From Malus domestica (taxonomy: Eukaryota; Streptophyta; Magnoliopsida; Rosales; Rosaceae), in contig NC_091661.1 in the NCBI RefSeq assembly GCF_042453785.1, positions 25,349,501 through 25,413,500 of the forward strand: a stretch of 64,000 bases of DNA, given 5' to 3'. Position numbers and translations under genes: made by a program. Every line of letters begins with the position of its first letter. Position 1 is the stretch's first letter. This document shows positions 1 to 11,542 of this stretch, one piece after another. Under the pieces are notes generated by a model. It did not search any database. It saw nothing but the letters and a program-made list of their open reading frames with translations, and was not told where the DNA came from.

Positions 1-1262
1 AGAAGAGTCTGCATCTATTTGTAGGAGAAAATCCCTCATATCTTACAAAATCGAAGTAGATCTAGACCATGTCGCCGAATCATGCACCAGCAAAGCACTC
101 ATTGTGTGCTTTCTCACTTCCGTAAACATAATTTTGGGAAATATATAGAACTTTTACGATGAATGGAACCCTGTATCTAAAATAGTAGATTGACACGAAC
201 TCTGCCCTCGGTATTTTAGGAAGATGTCGTCACGATTAACGCAACAACGCAAGGCTGATCATTATCGAACCTTAGATCAATCAGTTATACTATTCTAATT
301 TGTTTAAAAGAGCAAAACTATTTTAAGCTCCAAATCAAATGACCCACAAACAAAACAACCCCTTTTACATAAATTCTAACACTCGCAGAAAAATGAAGAC
401 TCCACAGAAACAACAGTAACTAAGAGAGATTACTACTCAAATTACCTCACTTTTAAACAACCCTAAATACCAAACCCAAAAAACGGATGCAAAACCTAGC
501 AACCCAGGAAAAATCGAATCCCCTCAAGCAGTGGGGTAAAACCTCAAAAACCCAATAAAGCCCATGTCAGATTGAAGCTTTAAAATCATAACTTTGAACC
601 CACCAAGCTTCAATGGCACAGGTAATTACAAGAATAACCCAGCTATGGCAAACACGAAAAGTAGGAAGATTTAGCTCGCAAATTATGAATGTGATTCAGA
701 AATTGATACAAATCCAAGTAATAATTTCAGAGATTAAGGAAGAAAATTGAAAACCCTTGTTACTAACCTGAATGCGAGGACCTGATCTCAGGAGAGGAAG
801 AGACTTGGAGGTGGAAAATGCTAAAGCCGAAGGCTTCCAACAACGAAGACTCCAGGAACAAAGTAGAACGTGCCCTTTTGCTTTCTTGCTGGATCATCTC
901 ATTTGGGCCTGGTCATGGTGGGCCTTGTAATAATTGTCATAGTTAAAATTTTAAGATAACGATAGATTTGAGTTAAGCCAGTTTGAATCTCCCATAATCT
1001 ACATTATGTTGGCAATTTAAAATCTCGTTTCTTATATTGCAATTCTCACACTTATTTTTGTGATAATCAAACGATAGAAAAAAGAGTAAAACTACAAAAG
1101 AAAAATACAAGAGTGTGGAAATCGTTGTCTCGGGGTCTATAATCAGAACCGCGAAAGGGTTGTAACATGCAATGTTTATACAAAAGAAGGACATGCTAAA
1201 TCTAATTTTCAATTGTCTTCATATATGATACACTTTGTATGTACATTATATAAAGGAAAATG
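1..1262. other. Left-edge region with possible 5'-UTR exon of a minus-strand gene
   Basis: No coding exon is supported here. On the minus strand a leader-like stretch at about 770-895 ends in a good donor (CATTCAG followed by GTTAGT at 769), and two TGGGCC motifs at about 904-925 lie just upstream of it, as in housekeeping plant promoters. This suggests the first, untranslated exon of a gene leaving the window on the left. The rest is AT-rich. Confidence 0.3.
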
Positions 1263-3740
1263 TCATTTGGATGAACATCTCCCTGCTGGTGATGAAGCTG
1301 GCTCATTGGTCCTTTCACAAATGCAACCTGGATATGGATTCGCATAAAAGTTCTCCTCCAGTCTAGGCAAAATTCTGGGCACTCTTGGATATGGTGCTCC
1401 CATCCGATTTTTGTGTAACCTCTTAACTCGGGACGAGAATGTTTTCCAAGTTATCATACCCTTGTCTAACTTATCGATCAATCTAACAAATCTTTGTCTG
1501 CAAGGCAAGTAACATCGAGTGTGTCAGATACGAAACTCCCAATGAAACATGTTACTTACCCCTCTATCTCTCGCCACATCACCATATTACGGAGAGAGAT
1601 GTTGAGAGGGGGTTATGCAACACGCGACAGGTAAGTTTTTCTCGTTAGATAGAGTGCGAGTAAAGATTGAGCTGAAATTAGTTAGGAAAGAATCGTGCTT
1701 ACTTGTCGGGGCTGATTGTTTTCCTAAAACCTTCAAATCTTCTGTGGCCTTTGACTGCTTTGGCCATGTTTCCATCATAGGAGTAGATGAAAACATCACT
1801 CTCAACTGCTATAATATAATCTAATGCGGCAAGCTGGTTGAGCTTATCCTTGTAAGGTTGCAACTCCTCTTCGGATGCTAAATTTGAGTGGAAAAATAGA
1901 TTTGGATACTTGGCTTGCAGTGACGTTAGCCCGTCTTGCCCGTAGACTTCACCTGCAGCTATGTAAATTTTTGTATCCGAAGGAAACCCTATTGCCTCAA
2001 GGAAAACAGCAATCTCTCTTGGGGTCATGGGACATTGCCCTTGGTGTCTCTGCACTGTACCATTGATTTTTTTGTGCTTCCAATGTGGCGTCTTCTCCCT
2101 TATCATTTCGAGTTCTAAATCTTCTTCTCTAGTGAGATTGTGACTGCAGCCTGTGAAAGAAAGCATGTCCTTTTCATACCTGCGTTTGTAACATTCCGAT
2201 CACTTGTTAGAAACTTTACTTGGACAGCAAGAATATGTTAAATATCCCATTTTTTTAATTAATTAGACAAACCTTAGATGGAGAGCAATGTATTTCCCAC
2301 CATTGTTCTTTAATCTGTAAATCAAATTCATTGCAAGCTCTTCGATTTCAACTGCGAAGCGCAGTGCCTTATAAAAGGCGCGGCAACGGAGTCTCTGGAT
2401 CGAGCTATCAACATTATTAGCAAGTCTGGAATCTGTGAAGGTAAATTTGACAACCTTGTGCTTCTTCAATAATGTCGCCATCTGTTGTTTATAGTAACTG
2501 GCCTGGTCACAAATTGTTAGACATTGTTAGACATTGTTAGATTCAAACAATCAAACCTCACTGGTTTTGTCGAAAATGGTACTGACAACGTTGATCATAC
2601 CCCTGACCAAGATACTGGAGCCTTATGGCGGGGTTTCATGTTTGCAAACTCCGACGGGAGAGACTCTACGATCATGATATCATCTCTCAAAACTTCCATG
2701 AAGTTCTTCCAATTGAAAATGTCTTTAAAGTCACTGAGAAGGAAAAAAAACTCAATTACAATAGCCTAATCTAATTATAAACATACAGTAATCAGTTAGT
2801 AAGTTAATTCGAATATATATATATATATATTGAAATCTCTAACATAACCTTGGGTCGGTCCAAAAGGATATGTGATCTAAAGAAGGTAGAACAAGAGTGG
2901 CATTCATAAGTTTTGCTATGGCAACCATATCACTTATCTGCAATTCCAGTTTGTTCATAAGAAGCAATAAGAAAAAGAAATATATACCGAATTGGAAAAT
3001 CCGAAAACAGAAAAGCTTAGCGCGATTATTAGTGTATACCCCGAGCTTCATTTGATTCAATCCGCCATTGGAACGAACAAGGATGTAGCCATTTGTGGCT
3101 GTTTCATTCACTGCAAGAAATGGAACTTGCAATTTATGTAAAATGTTTCACTGATGGATCACAAAAGCTTACTTGTTGGGGAAGAAAGCTTTCGGGACGT
3201 ACAAAATTCCTTCTTCGCTCGATTTATGCATTGGTAGTAGTTATAACTCTCTGATGGCGTCCAAATATCAAGGGTCTGACTAGCAGAAATCAAATAAAAG
3301 ATGGGATCACAATTTCTGCAATTTTTTAAAATTAAATGCAGTAAAAGATAACAATCTGACCTTGAACTTATGAGCATTTTAGCCACATTTACCCTGTCAC
3401 CTAATCTGACCATGTTCTGTTTCAATGTCGTCGTCCCTTCGATCAGTGAAGGTCGAATCAAACTTATTTTCTCCATCACCTTCAACTCTGGAAACGTGTT
3501 CAGCAAGGCAAACTTGGCCAACATTGACAGAAAGGCCAAACCCATCAAAACCATTGAAGTCCATTTGCACAACCGCCAGCTCGAGAAATCGGACAACTTT
3601 CGCACCCTGCGGCGGAAAAACACGGCATGAGCATTGGCGTCATCGAACTTGGTGGAGGAACCCGGTTGCCCCTCCGTTGCCTCGAAATGCCGCCGCCTCG
3701 ACCTAGCGCATGAGTTGTGATCACTAGTGGATTTCGACAT
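1263..3740 (-). CDS. O-fucosyltransferase family protein (GDP-fucose protein O-fucosyltransferase domain)
   Basis: Type II Golgi-type glycosyltransferase of the plant O-fucosyltransferase family. Eight exons read on the minus strand: 3740-3361, about 3315-3173, one near 3125-3045, one near 2940-2853, 2733-2601, one near 2505-2268, 2179-1703, 1497-1263. Junctions are GT-AG and phases agree at every join I could check. The ATG at 3738-3740 is the only one opening exon 1. Residues about 57-80 form a hydrophobic signal anchor after a basic stretch. Family hallmarks are NGGLNQ in exon 3, the [10 protein letters not shown]-type segment in exon 5, TDSRLANN in exon 6, HLRYEKDM across exons 6 and 7, the [11 protein letters not shown] and [10 protein letters not shown] blocks, and [13 protein letters not shown], which stands where the family has its GHRKTI-like motif. 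Whether it fucosylates protein or builds pectin or mannan cannot be told from sequence. Exact ends of exons 2-4 have alternative AGs. Confidence 0.88.
2813..2830. repeat. (AT)n microsatellite in an intron
   Basis: About nine AT units lie within intron 4 of the O-fucosyltransferase gene. Confidence 0.8.
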
Positions 3741-4516
3741 AGGGGAGGAGGGAAACAGAGGAAATGCAGAGGAAATGCAGAGCACTGTAAAGAAAGAGAA
3801 AGAAAGGGGAAGGGGATTGGGTTGAGGGGGGATAGTGGGAGGGAGTTGCTGCCATGTTTGATTAATTTCTTTTTTGTTTTTATATTTTTTATGGCGTTGG
3901 AATATAAGTGGGAGCGAAATATAAGGCGGAGGAGGCTCTGTGTTTGTGATGGTTTTTTTTTTTTTTTTTTTTGTCTATATTTATGTAATTCACTAGTTTG
4001 TTTAGCAATATGATTATGATAAACTTATTTTAGAGGTGGAGATTTGAGCGTAGTCAATCAATTATAATTACCCTTCAAACTTGTCATATATAAGGTCTAA
4101 ATACAAAATCTTTAACTTACAAATGAAAATGAATACTACTGGATCGTCGTATTAGTAAAATTTAAGAAACATCTTTTTCAAACAAAAGAAAAATGAACAA
4201 GAATCACGGGGTGACTGAGTGGTTGGAACAAATTTCAGGCCCGTATTCCACACGGTTAGTCTTAGTTTCGATTTTTAGAGGTAATGAATCACACGATGAT
4301 GGCCAAAGGAAAACTAAAATGCCCATGTGAATCTTTCAAGCATCTAAAAAGATGGACTGTCGTGATTTCGTCACCAGCTATTTTTAGTTTTGAAAAAAAA
4401 AAAAGGGAAGAAAAATGGAACATAAATTATGGCAAATCTCATGCAACAAGAGAAATGGCTTTCAGTTTGGGTTGGGCTTGGGATCCAAAATCATTGAATC
4501 GGACTCCTACACAAAC
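3741..4516. other. Intergenic between divergent genes
   Basis: Holds the 5' leader and promoter of the O-fucosyltransferase gene (purine-rich on the plus strand at 3740-3850), a T homopolymer at about 3954-3972 and AT-rich filler. Short open frames here show no family resemblance. Confidence 0.5.
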
Positions 4517-4675
4517 TTGGGCCTTATGATAATTCAAGAAGAGGCCCACCTGTAAACTCAAACCCTTTTATATAAGTAGTCATCTTCTCCCGCAACCAAA
4601 CTAGGGTTTTAGTGCTTCTTCTTCGCAGGCGTCTGTGGTTGCTCGCTGTGCTCACATAAACCCCCAATCGCGAAA
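4517..4675 (+). promoter_or_regulatory. Ribosomal-protein-type promoter and 5' leader
   Basis: Two site-II-like elements (TGGGCCTT at 4518-4525, GGCCCA at 4543-4548), a TATA box (TTTTATATAAG at about 4566-4576) and a telo-box (AGGGTTTT at 4603-4610, reverse of AAACCCT) precede the eL33 start codon in the order typical of plant ribosomal-protein genes. This combination is known to drive expression in dividing cells. Transcription probably starts near 4600 just before the pyrimidine-rich leader. Confidence 0.7.
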
Positions 4676-5532
4676 ATGGTGAAGGAACGCCAAGGAGAGC
4701 GAATTAGGTAAACTGATCCATTTCTTCCCCCCAAAAACCCTAATTTCGAAAATGTTAATCCGATTACATGTTTTCAGATTTCTAATTGTTTTCTCACTTT
4801 ATTTTTGTCGTATCAGACTGTACGTCAGGGGCACCGTCCTCGGATACAAGAGGTAATTGATTTCCATCGAGCTTTTTGTGACTTTTTTGTGCAATTAATT
4901 TTCTACTGATTAACTGTAAAATGAAAAGATATAAATATATATGTGTGTGTGTATGTAGGGGTGTGATATCCACATACCATTTTTTACTTCTCTCACACCC
5001 TTTTAATTTTCGTCCGGATCGGATGAATTGAAGAAATCAAATGACAGAAATTAACAAAGGGGTGTGGGAGAAGTAAAAATGAGTGTATGGATAGCACATC
5101 CCTATATATATATTTGTGTTTTGAGCTAAATGGAGGCTCGGGTTTTGGGTTGACTATTTTTTTTTTGGGGTTAGGTCTAAGTCGAACCAGTACCCGAACA
5201 CCTCTCTGATTCAGATCGAGGGAGTGAACACCAAAGAGGAGGTTGCGTGGTATGCCGGGAAGCGGTTGGCCTACATCTACAAGGCCAAGGTGAAGACCAA
5301 TGGCAGCCACTACCGCTGCATTTGGGGCAAGGTTTCCCGGCCTCATGGTAACAGCGGCGTAGTTCGTGCTAAGTTCACTTCCAATTTGCCCCCCAAGTCC
5401 ATGGTATTGTGTTGTATTAGAATTATTGTTTACTTTTTTTCTTTTTGTTGCAATCGATATTTTATTGAGCTATTTTGTGGTTCCTTGCAGGGTGATCGCG
5501 TGAGGGTGTTCATGTACCCCAGCAATATCTAA
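4676..5532 (+). CDS. RPL35A: 60S ribosomal protein eL33 (L35a)
   Basis: Structural protein of the cytosolic large ribosomal subunit. Four exons (4676-4707, 4817-4852, 5175-5403, 5491-5532) join in frame to 112 codons plus stop, the usual length of plant L35a. The first exon encodes only [11 protein letters not shown]; the second carries [12 protein letters not shown]; the third has [21 protein letters not shown] and the basic block [16 protein letters not shown]; the last encodes [13 protein letters not shown], the conserved C-terminus. All junctions are GT-AG. Intron 2 hosts a foldback element (4958-5102) that leaves the splice sites intact. The promoter just upstream has site-II and telo-box motifs, so the gene looks functional. 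Confidence 0.95.
4958..5102. mobile_element. MITE, family A copy 1 (in eL33 intron 2)
   Basis: Short non-autonomous DNA element that can fold on itself. The left end GGGGTGTGATATCC is the inverted form of the right end GGATAGCACATCCC, with further inverted pairing (ACTTCTCTCACACCC against GGGTGTGGGAGAAGT). Flanking 8-mers TGTATGTA and TATATATA match at 6 of 8 positions, compatible with an old 8-bp target duplication. Related copies lie at 8797-8942 and 16994-17120. Confidence 0.75.
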
Positions 5533-7152
5533 GTTTTTAAGGTACAATTTTTTAGCTTGCTGCTTAATTGTCTGCCTACATTGTTATTTATAGGGAGTAT
5601 GTGTTTCTTGCGCATGGCATGTATGTTTATCTTCAAAAGTTTTAGTTTATTGTTGTGATCTTCTGTTGTGGATTTTTCTTCTACAATGTGGTTCAATACG
5701 CAACTTCAGCTTGTGTCCTTTACCTTCGTTAGACAATCAGGTGTGTGTTTTCGGGGCAATGAGCTTGTGTGGTGTACTGTAGGGAGTGAGTTGTTATCTA
5801 GAGGATCGTTTCAAATATTCCAATATGATTTACAGTTTTAATTGTTATTTATGAACTTGTGTCCACGGTACCTTAATTTTTACATGGCCTCGAGAGTACT
5901 CCCTTCGTATGTTATTTCAGTTGACTCCGAACTTTTGGATTGTTTGCATTCCAAATGTTGACTGATATTTGATACATCGTATAACTATTCTTATCTTTTG
6001 GGTTTCTTCCATTGGGCTGTTTCACGACATTTTTTTTATGCTCATGTATTTCTTGTCTCTATGGGATACAAATTCAGTATATGAGCTTATATAGGGATTG
6101 CAAATTTATCTCTCCACGATGAAAGTTTTGCTTAGTGTTTGTAATCAGAATTATGCGGGGTGTTTAATCATAATGCTCCATGTTTGTAATTTTAGAGGAT
6201 GTCAAGAAATTTGATTGGCAGCAATATATATACATATATATCGCTTTTTTGTTTCTCGCTCCATGTTTTAACGTCTTGTAGTCATGATGCATGTTACATC
6301 CATCTTCATATAACTATTTGTGCAACTATGTGCTCAGGTCAGCCCGCAGTTCGTATTACTTCTTTAGCATATTCTTCTTACCCTGGTTCTAAGCTCATGC
6401 TCATTTCTTCCTTGCAGTTGCTCAGGACTTCTAGATGATAGAGAACGGACACTTGAAGGGGTCTACTTTCACATGGGTTTTACGAGCGACGTTAGATGTA
6501 TTTGGTTGAAGCCGAGTCAGTTTTGTTGTTCAGATGGTAGAACATTGTCTTGATACTCCTTTACTAATTTTAATGCATATTATACCATTTCAATTATGTT
6601 TTGAAGATTCATTATTTGAGCGTCTGAAGTTTTGAATGAAGCAAGTCTTGTTGGCTATTTTTCTCAAATTAGATCTGTTTAAAAATATGAATCGATAATT
6701 TGGAATATTCAAGTTAAGAGGGAACAAATGATATACTTAATCTAGACTGATTGCGATGTAGTCTTCGTTCGTGGTCTCTCTTGTTGAAATTTCGATGTTT
6801 CTTTTTTGAGTTGTTTTGTTTGTTTCATTCGGATTGAGACTCCGGATCTTTGTGTTTGGAGCTCGCTGTTCGAGAGATCCAGACCACTCAATTTCAATCT
6901 TCTATCCCTCTGGTCCACTTCAAAAAGATTCAAAATCTGAACGGTCCTGATCTCTCTCTTCAATGTTGGGGGTCTCTTGGTATGCTGGCTCGGGAAACAA
7001 AAATCCGGAGTGGAACTCATTCCGTTTCAATCCCGGTGGGAGTTGTCAGACATCGGCATTCTTCTCTCATCTTGCCTCACTGGTCACTTTCATATTGTCT
7101 GGAAAGAATTTGTTGTGACTTGTGATGACAATCGATATTTATTCAACTATTT
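5533..7152 (+). other. eL33 3'-UTR with a probable intron, then intergenic
   Basis: Just after the stop codon AAG|GTACAA (about 5540) looks like a donor and CTTGCAG (about 6412-6418) like an acceptor, so the 3'-UTR may be spliced and resume at about 6419, with T-rich poly(A) context near 6560-6600. Open frames between 6199 and 7198 show no recognisable domain. Nothing else is identified. Confidence 0.3.
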
Positions 7153-7223
7153 GTGCGTATTTCTCTTAATCGGTTTTATTTGTGTGTATTTCTCTTAATC
7201 GGTTTTATTTGTGTGTATTTCTC
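7153..7223. repeat. 29-bp tandem repeat, about 2.4 copies
   Basis: Units begin at 7153, 7182 and 7211 with GTGTGTATTTCTC (first unit GTGCG) and contain TTAATCGG. The period is exactly 29 bases. No coding role is visible. Confidence 0.85.
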
Positions 7224-8796
7224 AAAAGGAATGAAAAAACTTTCGAAATAAAGGCCGCCTCCGAAGCCCGAGAAATGCTGAAAGGAAAGGCACAAAGGGT
7301 GTTGCGATTTAACTTGCTATTGAGGTCGTATTTGCCTTGGTTTTGTAGTTAAAAACCAATTGTCGTGAACATGGTTCGTGGATGCGAAACGTCAAAAGTG
7401 TAGATTTGCTTTGGTTTCGTTTGTAATTAAGTGGCATGTGATGTAAAAGTTGTTTTAAACCATACGATACGCACATGCATGAACTATGCTTCTCACATTC
7501 ACAACCCACATGATCCTAATTGTAAGATTTAAGCTTTCACATTCACTTTTTAGCTCATGATCCATGTCCTAAGTAACCCATCAAACTACTCTCTCTCATA
7601 CCTAATCACAATTTTTTTTTAGTACAACGATATATTTTATACTAAGGAGAGGGCGAGTTTGGTTAAGTCACACAATGAACAACCTAATTTGGTATCAAAT
7701 TTGTCATCCACGAGATTCAAACCTAAAACATCTCACTTACAAGTGAAGAGGAATACCACCAGACAGTAGTACTGAGTGACACCTAATCACGATTTTGACA
7801 TGCTAATAAATTAAGTTACTCATAGACACTCAGTAACGACACATATTTGAATAGACTTTATTACCTATAAGCACTTAGTACAGACACATAATTGTTGAAT
7901 TTTATCCAATAATTTAAACTAAGTGCCTGAAACCTGTTGAATTAAACTCAACAATTAATGAATCAAATATGTGTTGACGTTGATTTTATAAGTTATCAAG
8001 AAAAATTGAATTCGTTGGCCATAACTTATGGTGGAAGTCAGTAGACAAACAATGTGGATTAATAACTGAGTTTGACTAAACCAGGTCCATATAAATTAGG
8101 TAAACTAATCCCATTTTTCTTGGAGTAAAGAATATGCACTAGGTTGAGGCCGCCAAATGGCAAAGGCCTTCCGCACAAGACATTTCTAAGTTCGGTACCA
8201 GCAAAATCATGCTCAATTTCCAGTGAAGTGGCCCCATAATCCGAGAGATTTTTCAGTTTGCCCGGCATATGAGGTGGTACACAACGTGTCACTAAACAAA
8301 TGATGTGATTTGTATGTTAAAAAATTAATAACTTAAAAAATAAAATTTTTCACAATTTACATAAAAACACGTGATGTACCATCCGTATTCCCGTCACAAT
8401 AAAAAAATTTCTCCACAATCCCAAAGTAACTAACCTCATAATAAATTTAACTTTTACCCTTGTTTAATCTTTTTTCCATTGATTTGTCAGACATGGCCAC
8501 CACCGTCAAAACTTATTCAACAAATAGTGTGACAATATTTATTGATTCAAATATACACCTCTAACCTCTTGCATTTTATTATGTATAAGCGATATCGATG
8601 GAGTGAGAGATTCGGCACAGATATTTAAGATGCAACGATAAACGTTTTTAATTTTATTTATCTTTATATTTTAAGACAATTGGAAGTGTCTAAGCTAATA
8701 ATCGAACATCCGGTGGATGAGCCCCTAATTCCAAAATCCTAAAGTTGTAGGTGCGAACGAATGAAGTTGCAGGGACCAGGGAGGGATTAGGGATAT
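7224..8796. other. Gene-free AT-rich stretch
   Basis: No exon with family resemblance. The segment 7620-7780, with a purine-rich lead-in and phrases such as GATTCAAACCTAAAACATCTC, has the look of the degraded dispersed repeats common in plant genomes, but I cannot assign a family. Confidence 0.4.
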
Positions 8797-8942
8797 GGGT
8801 GTGCTATCTACATATTATTTTTTAATTCTTACACACTCGTTAATTTATGTTCTTATATCTTCTTTAATTTATTCGATCTGACGACAATAAATTAAAAATA
8901 CATGTGAAAAGTTAAAAAAATATATTCGTATAGCACATTCCC
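8797..8942. mobile_element. MITE, family A copy 2
   Basis: The left end GGGTGTGCTATCTACA pairs with the right end TATAGCACATTCCC. Size (146 bp) and termini match the copies at 4958 and 16994, but the middle is more AT-rich and diverged and no target duplication is clear, so this copy is older. Confidence 0.6.
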
Positions 8943-9215
8943 ACATCTCTTAGGATATCAGTAAGTTTGGCAGCACATACACCTGGACTTTTGGATCGTG
9001 CAAGTGCAGCAAATAATAATATTATTTCCAAATCACTAGAATTATATAAATATTGCTCTGTCCCTGCACGACCCCTTATTAGTTATCCCTTCACATGGCC
9101 GAAATTTATGGCAATCTCTTCCTGAACCTTTTCAGGCTTTTCTTAAGATCGGCTGCTAATACTTAATTAATTTGCTTAATTGACCAAACTAATTTTTATT
9201 TGAGCAATAAAAAAT

Positions 9216-9370
9216 AAGGAAAACTAATGAAAAGAGTTTGAAAACTTTGAGTTTTAATGATAAGGACAAAATAAAAGGTAAAATGAATAGTATCATATTT
9301 GACTTTTTAGTGTAAAAATATGGTTTTTCGTTAAAGTGAACAGTACCGTGGGCTTTTCGTTAAAACTCCC
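9216..9370. mobile_element. MITE, family B copy 1
   Basis: About 155 bp, starting AAGGAAAACTAATGAAAAG and ending CGTTAAAACTCCC. The ends are imperfect inverted repeats (GGAAAACTAATGAAAAG against GGAGTTTTAACGAAAAG). Flanks (AAAAAATA and AAAAAAATA) resemble a short target duplication. About 80-85% identical by eye to copy 2, 80 bp away. Confidence 0.7.
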
Positions 9371-9452
9371 AAAAAAATATGAGTCAAGACCAGAGTTAAA
9401 AAAGATTGAAAAGAAAAAATACAGATGGATTCTAATTTCTACATAAATTTTA

Positions 9453-9606
9453 AGGAAAACTAATAAAAATGGCTTGAAAACTTTGAGTTTTAACGATAAA
9501 GACAAAATAAATGGTAAAGTGAATAGTACCAGGTTCGACTTTTTAGTGTAAAAATGTGGTTTTTCGTTAAAGTGAACAGTACAGTGGACTTTTCGTTAAA
9601 ACTCCC
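9453..9606. mobile_element. MITE, family B copy 2 with 9-bp target duplication
   Basis: Same family as copy 1. The 9-mer TAAATTTTA lies at 9444-9452 and again at 9607-9615, directly abutting both ends. A 9-bp duplication is typical of Mutator-like elements, so I infer a MULE-derived MITE. Reverse-orientation relatives lie near 34523-34678 and 44733-44888. Confidence 0.75.
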
Positions 9607-10356
9607 TAAATTTTATATTCTCAATACATCGTCTTAACTCTTCATCCGATTCCTTCTCAAATACAAACCTTTGGAATATGCTAGCATTTGACGTGTGTAT
9701 TTAGTGGCAGATCTAGGATTCAAATCTTGGGTGATATGTGTTAAAAGTCCAAGTTTTTTAGATAGAAAGAGTGCAAAGGGCGCAAAAAAAATAATTTTAG
9801 TTTATTCACTGAGACATTTCGTCAAATGAGTGATATCAAGAGAATTCGCCTAGCAGATATTACATCAAACAATTAGTAGGTATAAATTAAAAGGGGACCC
9901 GTACAAAATGTTCGGAGGATCCTTGTTAGACCTTCACATTTATATTTTCTGAACTTTAAGTGGTCCTGGGACCATCTAGGTTTCAGTGTGCATCCGCCTC
10001 TACGTGTGTAATGATGTGATGGTGATTAAATTATTTGTAAATGTCTTTCACTCCTTATTAGTAGACAAAGTGTATTGATCATATTTTTCTTTTTTAACAA
10101 ATAATATTATATACACTAAAGAAGTGAGATAGTGAGCTAAACCTTACTATGAATTAGTTGTACGCTCAATCGATAATCATAAACATACCGCTATCGTTTC
10201 GCCAAAAAAATTTCCATTAAAAGATATTTTGAGCTCCACGGCAAGGATGATGTCGACCTATGTGATGTTATAGTTTACAAGATGAAGGTGTCATTGACCA
10301 TCTTTTTCCCTCAAAATCCAGACAAATTAGTGAACCTGGACTAATTCCTACACGGA

Positions 10357-11210
10357 GGCCCTGTTTGGCAGATCGGATAGAGGATCGGATAGGACTAATT
10401 ATACGGACGCGGGTGTTTGGCGTTCACTCGTACTAAATAAGCGCCGGATTAAATTAACCGGTGTGCTTATTTAGTACGGTATACACCGGACTAATAAAAC
10501 CAACCAAAAGGTCGGGATTATTAGTCGGCCATCTCTCTCTCTCGCCTTCTCTCGGCCCTCTCTCTCTCTCTCTCTCTCTAGGCGTCGTTGTCCTCCCCCC
10601 CCCGTCACCTTCTCTCACCATTGTCGTCCTCCCCGTCGCTGTCGTCGTCCTCCTCGTTGACGTCGTCGTCCTCCCCTGCAACTGGGTCTTGCAAAGAAGC
10701 ATGCACTCTCTTGCCCGGCATGGTGTCTGGGAAACCTCTCTTCTCAAAACGCCAACAAACTACTCTCCTTCTCTCTGTCAAACCGCCGCCAGTCCATTCC
10801 ACTTGCGATGCTGCAGTGCAGGAGGTAACCTTGTCAACAAATCGTTAGTTTGTTTCGTTTGTTGCATCTTGATTTGGGTTGATGTGGATCTGATGACTCA
10901 TGGTTGTTCACCAAATGTGCAGGCAGGCGGGGAAGAAGAAGGGAGAGAGAGGGAGGGCGTTTGAGGGGTTCGGCAGAGAGAACAGGGAAGAAGAAGGGAT
11001 GGTTTCAGATTTTATTTTTATTTTTATAAGTTTAATTTAATTTTAAGTTTGATTTAGCCTATCCGGTATAAAACCAAACACAGTATAAATAATACGGTCA
11101 TTAATCCGATACTGCACCAAACGCCCGACTAATTTAGTCAGTACTATCCGGTGGCTATTTATCCTATCCGACAGAAATAGTCAGTACAGTCCGAGCTGCC
11201 AAACGAGGCC
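10357..11210. mobile_element. 854-bp non-autonomous TIR DNA transposon
   Basis: The left end GGCCCTGTTTGGCAG and right end CTGCCAAACGAGGCC are inverted repeats (13 of 15). Subterminal stretches are rich in CGGAT, ATCCG and ACTAAT motifs repeated in both orientations, as expected for transposase-binding regions. GGA flanks both ends, so a 3-bp target duplication is possible. The interior has a CT microsatellite (about 10531-10580) and CT-rich frames up to 167 codons without domain resemblance; no transposase is seen. PIF/Harbinger-like or hAT-like origin is possible, neither proven. Confidence 0.65.
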
Positions 11211-11542
11211 GGAAGGTCCGGATTGGACTGGATAGTATTATTACGGATATTCCCTTTTCCATCCAGACCAATGGTAAATCGGAAGCAGAATATACTCCTT
11301 TCTCGGCTCTCTGAACTTTGCTTGTCAAAACCCCACCAGTGCCATGTTAGCACCAGAGAGCTTCAACTCCAGCAACTCTGGTTGCAGCTTCGCAGTTGCA
11401 GGTAGCCAGCCATGTTTGGATGCACAATAGCTAGCTCAAATCAACAGATTAAAACGACTTGATTAATCTGGTTTTCTAAGGTTTTTTACTCCCAAACAAA
11501 CAACCCTCATCGGAGTTTGGTGTTTTTTTTTGAACTTCTTCG

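Larger units (their letters stand above)
8943..10356. other. Gene-free region with old repeats
   Basis: Contains the two family B MITEs listed separately. The stretch 9705-10005 (from GGCAGATCTAGGATTC to GCATCCGCCTCTACG) resembles a degraded dispersed repeat. No coding exon is seen. Confidence 0.4.

Noticed and set aside
6199-7198. Several 70-90-codon frames downstream of eL33
   Set aside because: No recognisable domain or consistent splice structure; part lies in a probable 3'-UTR intron.
10461-10964. 167-codon frame inside the TIR element
   Set aside because: Driven by a CT microsatellite; Leu/Ser/Val-rich with no domain and no support on either side.
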